A stretch of 64,000 nucleotides of DNA from Dipteris shenzhenensis (GCA_047967505.1 CM106540.1); one strand, 5' to 3'; positions 53,200 to 64,000 are shown, counted from the stretch's first letter. Made by a program: numbers and translations. The notes: generated from the letters alone by a model not told the origin.

Positions 53200-53525
53200 A
53201 GATCCCAAAGAATCGACAAAAGGCCTGATTGGATGCTAAGATTCGCAAGGGATGGGAAAGACACTTTGCTGAGGGGGATGTTGTGCTATGATTTGATAAC
53301 ATACTGGACCACCAAATGGAGAAAAAGTTCCTTCCACTGTGGACCGGTCCATACAAAGTCATCAACGAACATAGCAATGGGTCTGTAAAAGTACAGGAGC
53401 TACATGAGCCATATGGCAAGAAGGTGATCAACAAGCGTTATCTCAAGCCCTTCTTTGTTCGTGATGGTCCCAGGCATGGAAATGTTGTGCATTCCCTGCC
53501 TGGGGGGGGGAACTGTTATGGATAA
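53200..53525 (+). pseudogene. Gypsy integrase C-terminal remnant
   Basis: Frame change aside, KKFLPLWTGPYKVINEHSN, VKVQELHEPYGKKVINKR and LKPFF are typical of the end of gypsy integrase. The HHCC and DDE core that should precede it is missing between about 53150 and 53200. Confidence 0.8.
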
Positions 53526-54113
53526 ATTTGACCAAGGTAAAAGGCATAAATATGTGTGTGTGCTTGTATATGTAGCAATAGTATAATGAAATATGGTGTG
53601 CATAGGGCCCAGGGTTGAGGTGGCAAGGCATGACCATGTGCCACCCTTCCACATAAGAGGACCCATAAGGTGTCTTGTACATAATCCATGGTAGTAGTAT
53701 TATAAAATGTTAAGGTGGCATGGTTCCTCCATGTGCCACCCCTCCACCTAGGCGGTCCCATGCCTGCATGAAGTGAGACATGGCCCAAGGACCATGGGAG
53801 AAGTAATATAAAATAGGTGGAGATGGATATTATATTGGATTATTCCCTCCATGTAGGATAGGCCCATGTGGGGGGGGTGTAGATAGTCCAAGACTGCAAG
53901 TTAAATAATGGGGAAAGTAGGATGAGGTGGCAAGACTCCTTGTGCCAACCCTCCACTTGTCCTCCTAGATGTTTGAAAGTATTATAAAATTGGGAAGAGA
54001 CCAAGGGAGGATCTTAGACTTGGGATATGGGGTTTGATTTATGTGGAAAAATGAGGCAAAGGGTTGTCACACACAACTGAGAGTGCATACCCACCTAGCC
54101 CACATGGGAGCAG
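53514..54113 (+). repeat. 3' LTR, truncated
   Basis: Starts TGTTATGGATAAATTTGACC after the purine tract TGGGGGGGGGAAC. It follows the 20.9-22.5 kb LTR for about 600 bp and stops abruptly at CCCACATGGGAG (54113). Confidence 0.85.
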
Positions 54114-55535
54114 GGATGATTTTTTCACGTAAGTTTCCTTAATAAGCGAAAGTTTTATATGGCTTGTGAAAGTTTATATGCTTTTATAAAAATAAAAGCT
54201 TATTATATTTGCCACAATTTGAAACTAAAATTAAAAAAAGAGCTAGGTTTAGCCTTTAAGATTATAAAATTATAAATAAAGTCCATGAAAACTCACCAAA
54301 GTTTTATATAATAAATAAATATATTTGGAAACTTTCGCCAACATATTATATATACAATTTAAAATTTTGGCTAGATCTATAGAATTAAGCACCAAAAGAA
54401 GACTTGTGCAATCAAGAAGACTTGTGGCCTTATATCCAATGTACATTTGGCTAACTTAAGCCTACGGTAGGCCCATCACTAGCACTATGTCTACCCCTCA
54501 TCAAGTCATATAATAGGGATATATCTCTTCATGCTTCTATCTTCAACAAGGACATGGAAGGACACTACATACATAGGTAAACATAAGCAACAAGTAGATT
54601 CTTAGCAAGAAGAATCAAATGATTAAAATGATACAAAATTAAAGAATGAAATTTTCTATAATGGCCTGGTAGAAGGTGTCTTGTTAGATATTTTAAGTAT
54701 TTCTTTAGTCGCAGTTTATGATCGCGAAAAGGTAAAAATTCAACTAAATTAATGAATAGAGCTAGAGTAGTGAATATGCAGTAAGTCGCATATCTAGTTG
54801 TGTGTGTGTGTGTGTGTGTGTGTGAAAATCTAACTTTAATTTCATCATCGACCTCTATACATTTAGAAATTTAGAAAGTAGTCATAATGCAAAGAACTTG
54901 CCAGTCAATAGAGGCTTTAAATATAAATCTACCCCTCAAGCATTCTCATACATTTAGTACACTTAAGCCATGTATCCAATCTTACAATCTTGTATAGTGG
55001 AAGATTCTACAAATTTATGACAAGAAATAAGAAGAAATGAACTAAACTAAAATGCCACATGCAAATACTTAAATGTATGTATCAATATATAGGGGGACAT
55101 ACTCTCTTGCTATTTTTACACACACACACACGTCGTTGGTCTTGGCATTGAAGTCCCATATCAGCAAGACCTCTCCTAGCTCTAGATATCCTTGTAAAGT
55201 GCTAAGGAAGGTAAGATATGTCCCTAGAGATTGTCCTAATATAATCCAATGTCTGTGGGGATACATAACATGTTGTAATTCCCTCTCTCCCAGCTCACTT
55301 TAGGGATGCACATTGATGAATGAGCAAAGGGTGATAGTGGAAGAAAGGACGAATCAAGAAACCCCCTAATCTATCATGTCTATATTACGTTCCCAACCCA
55401 ATACCATACCCACATTAGCCATCCAGCCCCGCATGGGCATCATTTTGTCCTATCAAGATGCGTGCTCTCATTTTTCATTAGCCTTTCTCTCTTGACCTCT
55501 GTATCCATAATCTTTATGGAAATGCCACCCTTTTG
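54114..55535. other. AT-rich spacer with (TG)n
   Basis: No gene seen. A (GT)n microsatellite lies at 54798-54825. A short ACACACAC run occurs at about 55119. Confidence 0.5.
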
Positions 55536-55539
55536 AACC

Positions 55540-55805
55540 CTTTGGACCATTAGTCATTGCTAATGTGCCAATGCACATCATTTTTGCTAATGGGCAAGGA
55601 AGCCTCTACTAATGCACCAATGCACATCATTTTTGTTCAATAGCTTTTGTAGTAGGTTACATTGACAACATTGATGCACAATGGGCAAAGGATATTAAGT
55701 AATCTCCTACAATATTGGCAAAAAATGCACGTCATTTCTGTTCCTAGGTTTGTAGTAGGTTTGAATCACAACATTGATGTACAATGCGCAAAGGGTATTT
55801 ACTTT
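55540..55805. repeat. CAATGCACATCATTTTTG direct repeats
   Basis: AATG(C/T)(A/G)CCAATGCACATCATTTTTG occurs at 55560 and 55612. GTAGTAGGTTxxAxTxACAACATTGATG...GGGCAAAGG-TATT occurs at 55650 and 55753. Confidence 0.7.
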
Positions 55806-56630
55806 TTCTTTAAACATGCCTTTATTTAATGTATGCCAAATGGCCATGTGCAAACACTTGAGTTTAGGGGCCAACCAACTCCACATGTCTCTTACGTACA
55901 TGGCAACCTCATCCCTTACAATACTTGATTCCATGTGATTGGTCCCACTAGATGAGACCCCATTCCGCAATTATCATGCAGCTAGTTAACTTTTAGGTCC
56001 TTTGAACTACATTTTAGGTCAACTTCCATTCTATACCCACCAACTTTGTGGGTCTTCAAAACAAGGGCAAATGCCCTCCATACTATTGCGAGGCCTGGCC
56101 CTTGCTTTTGAACCCATGGGATGGTGTTCAACAATGAGCTATTAAGATTTAGTGTGCCGACTCGTTGGACTATTTTAAGCCCAGGCTCACTTGCTTTGCT
56201 TTGTTGCTTCATGTATAGTAGGAGGTTGATGTGATCATGAATTCGGGACTAGGATATTCATCTTATCCCTTTTATGTGGCAAGCAATGCTCTTAGTAGCG
56301 AGGTTGCTTTAGAGGACAATTGATTGAAAATTTTATTTTGCGTAGTGAGAATGGGCATTGTCATCAAAGATAGCTATGCAGCATTGAAGTGGGAGATATT
56401 CTGCCATTATGCAGCTTGTCCGTGCAGAGCAGACCTTACTGGGTGCTTGGTAATAGATGTTGTATCTAGTGTACTATCTGGCTTGCCTTTTTCCATGGTT
56501 CCCTTCAGATATTTCTCTGTGAATGATGTCATACTTCTAATCTAAGAGGTTTGATTAGACGTTTTTGTCTTAGTATTCTGGTAACATATAAGGGAAGGGT
56601 GAGTGGGTTGGCAGCACAATCAGGGGCAGA
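55806..56630. other. Spacer, no gene recognised
   Basis: Short open frames on both strands show no domain features. Confidence 0.4.
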
Positions 56631-56631
56631 C

Positions 56632-57000
56632 TGTTGGAATAACAGTGTAGCATGTCAGCCACAAGTTGTTAAGAGTTGTAAAGTTTCTCCTACGGTGTTG
56701 ACCTCATGTAGTCATCTGTGATGCGTGTTTCTTTCTATCTTATGGTGGCTATATAAAATGTGCCTCTTTGTTGTCTATTGGGAACTTCTTATGTATATTT
56801 TTGACAGCTGAACGTGGGCACCTCATGATCTTTTCAGGTTATTGCCTCGAAGTACCTGCAAGATTCAAGAATAGTTTATCAAGCTTGTTATGAACAGTAA
56901 ACGTTATAAGGTTTAACAAATGACCTGAGTGATGGCTACAAGCATGGATTCTCCAGATCGACATCTCACAATTGTGGGCTCTGATAGTCAGTGTCAGATG
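56632..57000 (+). mobile_element. Probable copia-type LTR (solo or remnant)
   Basis: TGTTGGAATAACAG at 56632 follows a purine-rich tract (GGGGCAGAC) as at a copia 3' end. CTATATAAAATG at about 56748 would serve as TATA. The end was not fixed; no matching partner LTR is present. Confidence 0.45.
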
Positions 57001-57006
57001 GCACAT

Positions 57007-57206
57007 ACCTCGATCGAGGTATAGCTAGATGTGCCACACTGGATTGCCACGATACCTCGAACGAGGTATAGGTGGCATGCCAACAGACCTCGATCGAGGT
57101 ATAGGCTCGATTCGGTGAAAAAAGCCCAGCACCTCAATCGAGGTATCGGCTTGGCTCGGTTGTCCTCGTGTGTGATTTTCATTGGAGATAGTACCTCGTT
57201 CGAGGT
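57007..57206. repeat. Five ACCTCGATCGAGGT palindromes
   Basis: Copies at 57007-57020 and 57087-57100 are perfect 14-bp palindromes; 57054-57067 (GAAC centre), 57131-57144 (one change) and 57193-57206 (GTTC centre) are near-perfect. All continue TAT on the right. Spacing of starts: 47, 33, 44 and 62 bp. Intervening sequence is not repeated. Confidence 0.9.
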
Positions 57207-57209
57207 ATT

Positions 57210-58005
57210 GCAGACCGAAGCAAAACCTTTGTATTTTCACTCAAGCGGGTGTCACACTCACCCGAAAGTGGACACCCTTAGCTTGCTACCACCCTACTAA
57301 CATGGAAGCAGGTCAATAAAAAATCAGGTATTACGAGCACCACAAGAAAGTCCACAAGTCCAAGAAATGTCTGCAAGATTTTTATTTTTTCAAAATACAA
57401 TGATATTCTACAACTCAACTCCAGACTCCCAACTATCTTATTAGCCTCTCTATAGCAAGCATCTCCTCGCTCTTTAGGCCAGTATGATGCATAATTGTAG
57501 ACCTATTCACACATTCGGATTACAGACTACTTGCTTGACTCTGCCGACTTATACGCCCATAGTAACTCCTCCTTTCGCTAGGGGTCCTCTTCATCCTAGT
57601 CTTTGCACTCTATACATATTCGTGCCTCTATCATGTCCTACCAAAAGAAACCTACATCATGAGCTTTGCAAATACCTTAAAGGAATAGGAAAAAAAATAG
57701 CGAGGGAAATTAATATTCACTATCGCTGTTGACTCCAAGTAATACACCCACCACCGAAGCATGTCCTCCTTGCAGTTATTTTCCTCCTTCTCCAAGTCTG
57801 TTTCTGTGAGGATGCCATCCAACATCATTTTCAGATAGAACAAAAGCATTCCAAAGTTATTTGGGTATGCCATATATTCGTTGTAGGTGGTTTGGCAGTA
57901 GGTGGACCGGTGTATAGAGTTTGGATTGGTGTCCAAAGTTTTGGGGCTCGATTTCATAATGGGCTCTTGGTTGTGTCTGCATTGCACTTAAATAGGGAGA
58001 GAGTT
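57210..58005. other. Spacer with a minus-strand open frame of unknown value
   Basis: On the minus strand 57987-57652 encodes 111 codons (FGMLLFYLKMMLDGILTE, then KEENNCKEDML). No family recognised and no supporting signals. Nothing else seen. Confidence 0.3.
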
Positions 58006-58009
58006 CATT

Positions 58010-58270
58010 GAGCCTGACCTTCTCAATCTTCAGTCTCATATTAGTTTGGTAATCAAAATCTTTGATTTCATTGAGCCCAACCTTCTCATTCTTCAATCTC
58101 ATGTTAATTGTCTAATTGAAATCCTTTGTCTCACATTAGTTGTCTAATCGAAATATTTCGTCTCATATTAGCTGACTAATCGAAATCTTTCAGTCTCACA
58201 TTAGTGATCTAATCAAAATATTTCATCTCACATTACTTGTCAAATCAAAATCTTTCATCTCATTACTATC
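58010..58270. repeat. About 33-bp tandem repeat, TCTCACATTAGTTGTCTAAT
   Basis: Seven or so units of TCTCACATTAGTTGTCTAAT followed by CGAAATATTTCG, with TTCATTGAGCC(T/C) prefixes on the first two. Confidence 0.85.
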
Positions 58271-58394
58271 ACTATGCTAGCGTGGATCAAAGAACACTAT
58301 CTAGTCACATAGCTGAGAAAACATTGCCCAAGTAAACTCTAGAGAAGATTAACAATTCAATAGATTACACACATATTACATCTCAAAGACCCCT

Positions 58395-59013
58395 TTACTT
58401 CAGATTACATCTCAAGGACGCCATGTTAATCTCCCTGATTTTGCAAGCTCGGCGTCTGCGTCTGCTCCTTCTTGTAGGGGCCGGGCCCTTCCCTTCATGC
58501 CTCTTCCTCTTTCCTTGATTTGAGCTTCCTGGTTGCAGGCTCGGCCCTTCTTTCTCCTTTCCTAAAGGTGGGTGGTTCCTAACTTCAAGCTCCTTTTCCT
58601 CGCAGTCATGCTCGGTCTTGGCCTTCTTCAATTTGAGCTCCTTCTCGGGGGGGTCACTCATCATATGTAACCCTATCACGTGAGTTCGACAGAAGGATAT
58701 TTTCTATTCCTAAAATTTACAGAAATAAATATACATAAGGGACTATTTAAAATAGTTTTGGAAAAAATTTACAGATTTGTATAGAAAAGGGGTACATTTT
58801 ATAAATGAAAAAATTTACAGATAAGGGATTTTAAATATAGGCCTTGAACGCACGTGATATAGAAGGTTTATACATAGTGACCCCCCCGAGAGCTCCTTGT
58901 CTTTTGTATCTTTTGCCCAAATGGTAAATTGAGCTGCAACATCTACTTTCTCGTCGTAGATAGCAGTAGTAGGCACATTTGATCTATCCATGACCAAGGC
59001 AATGGCAAATGGC
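58395..59013 (-). pseudogene. Unrecognised basic/coiled protein frame split by a MITE
   Basis: The upstream part (59013-58899) reads MPFAIALVMDRSNVPTTAI with VDVAAQFTIWAKDTKDKEL. The MITE and its duplication intervene (58636-58898). Downstream (58643-58395) it continues KLKKAKTEHDCEEKELEVR, then a basic stretch (RKRHEGKG, RRSRRRRR) to a stop. The frame is the same on both sides once one duplication copy is ignored, so it was open when the MITE inserted. Function unknown. Confidence 0.5.
58644..58890. mobile_element. 247-bp MITE, copy 2
   Basis: Perfect 15-bp TIRs CTCGGGGGGGTCACT / AGTGACCCCCCCGAG and exact 8-bp target duplication AGCTCCTT (58636-58643 and 58891-58898). Aligns over its whole length with 1887-2134. 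Confidence 0.95.
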
Positions 59014-59329
59014 ATTCTCTACATGATTTTGTATGCACAAATACCCCAAAGAAAAAAACATGCATAGGGTGGTAGCATGTAGGCCATCCGATACAGCAGT
59101 CATCTATGATGGGGATATGGGAGACCATGCATTTCAAACCCTACTGCATAGCAAGATAGGCATCCGATTTAACTATTATGGCCATCAATACCACAATCTT
59201 GCTCTATACATGATGAAGTTGCTTCTTGATTCCTTCCTCCCTCATCCTAAGGTTGTAGATGTTCTCCTTCATCTCCTCCACTTTTGCTCACTCTATGCAA
59301 CAGCTTCATCTGAATCTCTCAACATCTAT

Positions 59330-59990
59330 TGAAGCTTCTTAAATTGCTCAAAAAAATCTTCGCGGGCCATTTCCAAGACTTCCACTCTAGATTGGAAATC
59401 TCCTAAGATGACGAATTGTTTTTTATAACTATTGAAAGCCATGGCAAGATCGTGCACACATCTATTGTAATCTTCTTGCAAGGTCTGGTAGCTTACTCTT
59501 TGGACTTCCAATGGCGTTTCAAAAAAACAACCCTCACCATGGCTATTGCAAATTGCTTCACCATAGTGGCTAATACAACTTGCTCCACCGTGGCTGCCCT
59601 CTGCATCCTTCCTAGCCTAGGGAGCTACCTCGATGTCTTCTCCACCTTGGGTGCTCTTGGCCCCATCCTTCCTGGCCTTGAAGCTCTCTCACAGTTCTTG
59701 CATCACCTTTCTAGTTTCTACATTCTCCCTTTTCAGCTCCTCCATCATCTAGCCTTTTTCAATGTTTAATGAGTTCTATATGTTGCAGAGCCATTTGTAA
59801 AGACCCTCCTTTTTGGCTCTCTAATCTTCAAGATCCTTTCGCATCTTTTCTAGCTCCTTGTCTGCCATGTCCCCATCATTTTTCACTTCTTCGAGCCTAT
59901 CTCGGAGCTCCTTCATGCGCTTCTCTACTTCTTGTCTTCTATGCCTTTCCATGTCAACCATTTTTGTACATCCTTAGCTTGCTCTTGTGC
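59330..59990 (-). pseudogene. Coiled-coil protein remnant, inverted copy 2
   Basis: The reverse complement matches 19480-19900 from MVDMERH through DLED, RAKKEGLYKW and MMEELKREN to the CHGCC/GRHG-rich end, with stops and frame changes in both. Heptad charge pattern (RRQEVEKRMKELRDRLEEV). Family not recognised; repeated and broken, so likely transposon-derived. Confidence 0.55.
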
Positions 59991-59999
59991 AGCAAAGGG

Positions 60000-60610
60000 C
60001 GCTGAAAGTCACGATGACGTTGAAGGCACTTCTGCTGGAAATGCCCAAGACGAATTACCAGCACCAGAAGATGATGGCAATCAAGAAAAGCGTGACGACA
60101 CAAATGACTAGACGAGGTGCATGATCACGAAGATCAAGACCAAGCTAGTGATGATCAAGATGACCAGGATGATCAAAACAAATCCTACGAAGAAGATGAG
60201 GATGACTCAGATGAAGACCCAGAGACGACACTCCGATCGATGATACTGATCAACCTGAAGATGGCAACGATCAACAATCAGACAGAACTGAAGATGTACA
60301 AGATAGCAATGATCACCATGATGGAGATCATCGAGAAGACGCTGATGATCATGACGATCCTGATGAAGACCAAGAAAGCGATTCTGATGATGAATCAGAA
60401 GTAGATGACAACGATGGAAGCCCAGACCAACCCACTGATCTGAATGACCAACCCAAAGTTGGAAATGAGAAAATTTCTCCTTTCTCTTGCTTGAGGGGGA
60501 GAATCCGTGTGCAAGCTCCAGAAATGAAGACACATGATCCAGTACCACAAAATATGAAAACAAAATTGATTCTGGTACTAATCATTCAAGCAACTCTTGA
60601 TCCCGGATAG
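60000..60610 (+). pseudogene. Acidic ORF of retroelement type
   Basis: Very D/E/Q/N-rich in one frame after a break near 60110 (DHEDQDQASDDQDDQDD, then DPDEDQESDSDDESEVDD). It ends in RGRIRVQAPEMKTHDPVPQN before a TAG at 60608. Acidic linkers of this kind occur between integrase and RT in copia Pol, and a copia-type 3' end follows at 60748. No RT is present, so this is only a likely assignment. Confidence 0.4.
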
Positions 60611-60747
60611 ATTGAATGCATTGCATATTGTAAATTTATAGCATATAGTCTAAGCTATGCAAAGCACCACAATAACCAGGGGTGCAACTCAATTCTTGTT
60701 CCAAAATAAATCTCGACACTCACCACCTTCAAGACCTTAATGATCTG

Positions 60748-60945
60748 AAGGGGGAGTATTGGAATGTAAGACCACTAAGGTCTTGTATTCACACACCCAC
60801 CCACATTGTGATGCGAAGAGACACACTCTCACACACACCTCTCCAAAACTCTATTTGTATGCATGATTCATTCAATGAAACATACATTCAATTACTATAC
60901 TACTCGTACTCTGTTTTCAATAAACAGAATAGTGGCTATGACTGA
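60748..60945 (+). mobile_element. Probable copia 3' end: polypurine tract and LTR
   Basis: GAAGGGGGAGTATTGGAATG at 60747-60766 is the common plant copia junction of polypurine tract and LTR start. A CAATAAACAG near 60920 may be the polyadenylation region. LTR end not fixed. Confidence 0.5.
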
Positions 60946-61548
60946 CTTAGGAGACATGGATTCGCAATGGAGTCGGTAGTCAACAATGGCGACATCATCA
61001 TATAGACACAAATTACCCATATTCTTGTAGAGATGGCGAGACAAGGTTTGGCAACACTCAATGAGTATGTCTCACAGTCGAGTAATCTTGATTGATGTGG
61101 TGAATGCCGTAGAGCTATATGTCTCAATAGAATTGAGAAATTTTTTTGTTCTGAGTAACAACGAGAATTTCTGGCTCCAAGCTAAGCCTTGAAAAGAAAA
61201 GCTAAGAGCAGCTCCCTACGTCAAGGCTGGCATTGGGGAGGCTGCTAGTTGGGCCACATCGTGTCCTCCCTTGTAGTCTTGCTACCTTCTCCTTGATATT
61301 TTCCTTATTCCACTATCTGCAACTTGCTGAAATAGTCGTTTCCAACTTCCATGGAGGCTATAGCTTAGGCAGTTGCAGAGATAAATGCTAGGTCAGCAGG
61401 TTGAGCTAGTCCAGCTGTGGAATGCTGGGTTGGAATTTGGAAATCCCAAGTAGCCAAACTAGCAGGCCACTGCCATGAAAAATGCAAGTCTCAGCATTTT
61501 CAAGCCATGTGGCTATGAACTCAAGGAGTGCACTACTAGGAAACTCTA
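60946..61548. other. Spacer, no gene seen
   Basis: No recognisable frame or repeat. Confidence 0.4.
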
Positions 61549-61693
61549 TGTATCATGTGCATTCAAGGGGTATTTTAAAAACTCTCATCTAAAATTTTCT
61601 ACCCAATAAAATCACCCCTCTTTACTTATGAACTAATGGATTTTTTTCCAAAGTTAAATTAAAATACCCCCCCTTTTGAATGCATGTGGTACA
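61549..61693. mobile_element. MITE candidate, about 145 bp
   Basis: Left TGTATCATGTGCATTCAAGG and the inverted right TGTACCACATGCATTCAAAA match at 16 of 20 positions, followed inside by GGGGTATTTTAA on both sides. No target duplication was evident. Confidence 0.5.
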
Positions 61694-62685
61694 CTTACAT
61701 TTTGTGAGGTGAATCCCCTGAGGCTGTGAAAGCATTATGAGTCCCACTGGCTAATGCGGGGAGGTGCTCTAAGCTAGCGACTCACAAGGAGCCTAGAAGT
61801 AACTACGAGAACTTTTAAGAGGAGCATTGATCTCAAAAAATGGCCTTGCCATTCTCGACAAACTAGATTTCCTCACAAATCCCATAGGCTTCTTGTAGAC
61901 ATTTCGTTTGCATCTTTTGGTCACTTGGCTTGGCACTGCCCACACAGTGGAGATAAACAAAGGAACTTGGAGCACCTTATGATACTAAGTAGGCTCTAGG
62001 AGTATTACAATTCACAATTCTCTCACACAAACATGTGATTCTTCATATTTGATCCCCATGTTGTGGAGCAACGGAATTACCTACAAGATGAACTCACTTT
62101 GGGATGATTGTAGGAAGACTTTGAGAAAAGATTAAGTGGTCCTAGCCGTTCTTACCTGGAAGAAATGAAGGCATTGTGAGTATTGTGGTGGATATCAAAG
62201 AGGGCTTGAATTTGTATACACTTTGCGGCACGGACATGCAGGCCCTTGCACGATCGGACATTTAGGTTGCCCTTTTTGGCAATCGTAGGTATGACCTCTC
62301 AATTGACTGATTAACAAGTTATGCATGTTTGGTGATTATAAAGGATACAAAACTGTAGTAAGCTAATAATGCATTAGTTTAAAAAAGATAGGGAGGATGG
62401 AGATAAATTACTACAGTCCAAATGCTAGAAAAAGGCCACCAACAACTTTGTAGAAGAAAACAAGGTGGGAGTAGAAGAGAACAACAGGTGGGTTTGAGAT
62501 CATATACAGGGGATGCTAGAAGATGGTGCTATGGTGGTGATCAAGAAGACGAACAATACAAGCATATCAGGTTTTTTTTTCAAGTGGTTTTTTTCAAAAA
62601 ATTCTTTTAAATCAAATTTAATTCTCTAAATACCAAATTACTTCTTTAAAAACGTTATTTCTTATCAAGTCAAAGAAAACCTGAA
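61694..62685. other. Spacer, no gene seen
   Basis: No family features in either strand. Confidence 0.4.
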
Positions 62686-62689
62686 AACC

Positions 62690-63115
62690 TGTTACCTTTG
62701 ATAAGGGACTTCACAAATCCCTTATGGGATATGATCAAATCCTGCCATAATGGACATGTGAACTTCTCTATGCGACTTCAAATCCCTTGTGGAACATGGA
62801 TCAAATCTGAGAAGGGACCCCAAAACTCCTATGTGGGACTTCAAATCCCATGAGGGATGCCGAACTCTTATATGTGACTTTAAATCCCTTGTAGGAGATG
62901 GGATCACATCTCATACGAGACTTTGAAACTCCTATGTGGGACTTCAAGTCCCATAAGGGACCCTAAAACGCCTTTTCAAATGTCATAAGAACCTCCAAAT
63001 GCCTATATCGGACTTGAAATATCCTGTTTGGAAATTCAAATATTGCATATGGGATATTGATTCTTTGCCTGCAAATCGAACTTCTAAACTTGTATGTGGG
63101 ACTTTAAATATGAGG
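62690..63115. repeat. GGGACTTCAAATCCC(T/A) minisatellite
   Basis: Eight or more units around ATGTGGGACTTCAAATCCC followed by (T/A)T(A/G)(A/T)GGGA, with CTCCTATGTG linkers. The unit contains the inverted pair GGGACTT...AATCCC, so single units can fold. Confidence 0.85.
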
Positions 63116-63439
63116 ATGGTCGTGCTTGGATGATTTGGTCATCTAGGAGGATATGGATCAGCTGTGTATCTTAGTTGACATCTCATCTTAACATGATTTT
63201 TTTTATTGGTGTATCTATGTATTATGGCATGGGTTGATGACATATCTTGGTGAAATTGAAAGCCATTGATGATGATAGACACACTCCGATGGTTCCTAGT
63301 GCCTTTCTATCAAAAACCTCCCATGCTTTAGCTGTCATGATCATAGGCTTCAAAGTGTTCACTGGTAGTACACATTTCTTATGTAGAACCAATGACTCAT
63401 ACTCATTTTTTCCATTCTCAAATTCTAGCCATTAATCAT

Positions 63440-64000
63440 ATGTGGTTAAGCATGGCAATAAAGTAAAATGATCATCCTTAAAAAATAGAAATTATCTATT
63501 GCTAAACCTTAGATCCTAAACCTCTTTAAGGCCAAAAGATAAAGTAAAATGCTTGACAAAAATCAGCTACTACTAGACCCTAAACACCTAAAGATGATAA
63601 TAACGTAAAATGCTTAACCTCTTTAACAAAGTTTACTTTCAATGGATTATACAAATCAATACCAAGATGATTGCTACTGACTATATATCAGTATAAACAT
63701 GGTAATAAAGTAAAATGCTTAACCTCTATAAACACAAATGAGCTAGAATTTACATATAAGTTATAATAAATACAAAGCAATGCCAAGATAATTGCTATCA
63801 ATTGTCATTGTACCAATACTTGAAATAACTAAAGTCTGAGATCAATTTAGATGGTTAGATTTCTAAGACTCACATTTACACATCCAAGAAAATTTTGACT
63901 AATTAATCAACATCTCCACATGCTAATGAGAATCTATGAGAAAGGGTTCTCAAACATCAACATTCATAAGATGCCTATACACATGGATCATAATCATTAT
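63440..64000. repeat. AATAAAGTAAAATGCTTAAC scattered repeats
   Basis: AATAAAGTAAAATGMTYAAC or close variants at 63459, 63538, 63600 and 63702, with AACCTCTTTAA after two. Otherwise AT-rich with no gene. Confidence 0.6.

Larger units (their letters stand above)
48092..54113 (+). mobile_element. Ty3-gypsy retrotransposon, decayed, both LTRs partial
   Basis: 5' LTR piece 48092-~49375, gag from 49964, protease at about 51340-51620, RT/RNase H 51833-53150, integrase tail 53200-53525, polypurine tract at 53502-53510 and 3' LTR from 53514 to 54113. The LTR pieces overlap from AGGACCATGGGAG and match the minus-strand LTR at 20.9-22.5 kb. Many stops. The integrase core is deleted. Confidence 0.85.

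Noticed and set aside
57652-57987. 111-codon minus-strand frame as a gene
   Set aside because: No conserved motif, no repeat copy and no regulatory signal; length is within chance for this AT content.

Overview
The window reads as repeat-rich nuclear DNA from a plant. Evidence: Arabidopsis-type telomere-like repeats (CCCTAAA/TTTAGGG), Ty1-copia and Ty3-gypsy LTR retrotransposons with plant-type primer-binding sites, CACTA (TNP2) transposase remains, a gag-only LTR element, MITEs and GT-AG introns. Large 'VGHTHEDIDQ'-type proteins (DUF7869-like) suggest a bryophyte, lycophyte, fern or streptophyte alga, but that is inference from memory and I cannot name the species. I find no convincing single-copy host gene, rRNA or tRNA. 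Nearly everything is a mobile element, the decayed remains of one, or tandem/palindromic repeat DNA.

Layout. 1-395 is the right end of a TIR element (element 1) sitting in a TNP2 fragment. 1.0-2.4 kb holds AT-rich and CATAAGC-type repeats with a 248-bp MITE inside. 2.5-5.2 kb is a decayed CACTA transposase gene, interrupted by a Ty1-copia element (5.2-8.76 kb). That copia is broken at 8757 by the left end of a second TIR element (element 2). Element 2 carries a minus-strand DUF7869-like protein (9.5-13.3 kb), followed by a 1-kb CCCTAAA array, a G-rich minisatellite, a 2.3-kb GA-rich array studded with palindromes, AT-rich repeats and an opposed TTTAGGG array (to 18.96 kb). 19-22.5 kb holds a coiled-coil pseudogene, CACTA-like iterated motifs and a minus-strand LTR. 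22.6-27.2 kb contains microsatellites, tandem repeats and an intact 2.65-kb gag-only LTR element with 5-bp target duplications. 27.4-30.2 kb has a Cys-rich DUF7869-type N-terminal segment, a 181-bp x7 tandem array and an Ulp1-like peptidase gene.

30.2-43.7 kb is the most interesting object: a ~13.5-kb TIR element (element 3) inserted into an exon of a second Ulp1-like copy. It carries two divergent genes, an unrecognised gene on the minus strand and the DUF7869-like protein on the plus strand. Between them lie polypurine/polypyrimidine inverted repeats, a CCCTAAA array and a dense palindrome array. The insertion boundaries are supported by matching TIRs, a 7-8 bp target duplication and a length-exact match of the reconstructed empty site to the paralogous exon at 29.2 kb.

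44.9-47.5 kb is a truncated minus-strand copia with its 5' LTR. 48.1-54.1 kb is a decayed Ty3-gypsy element with related LTRs. 54-64 kb is mostly AT-rich non-coding DNA with retroelement ends, a five-fold ACCTCGATCGAGGT palindrome array, a second copy of the MITE inserted in an open frame, an inverted coiled-coil copy, an acidic retroelement-type ORF, a second MITE candidate and minisatellites.

Taken together, the window is a nested set of elements. The recurring theme is one candidate TIR transposon family (CACT...TTTTGGACT ends, DUF7869-like RNase H-type core) seen as at least three termini sets and four coding remnants, associated with telomere-like and palindromic arrays.
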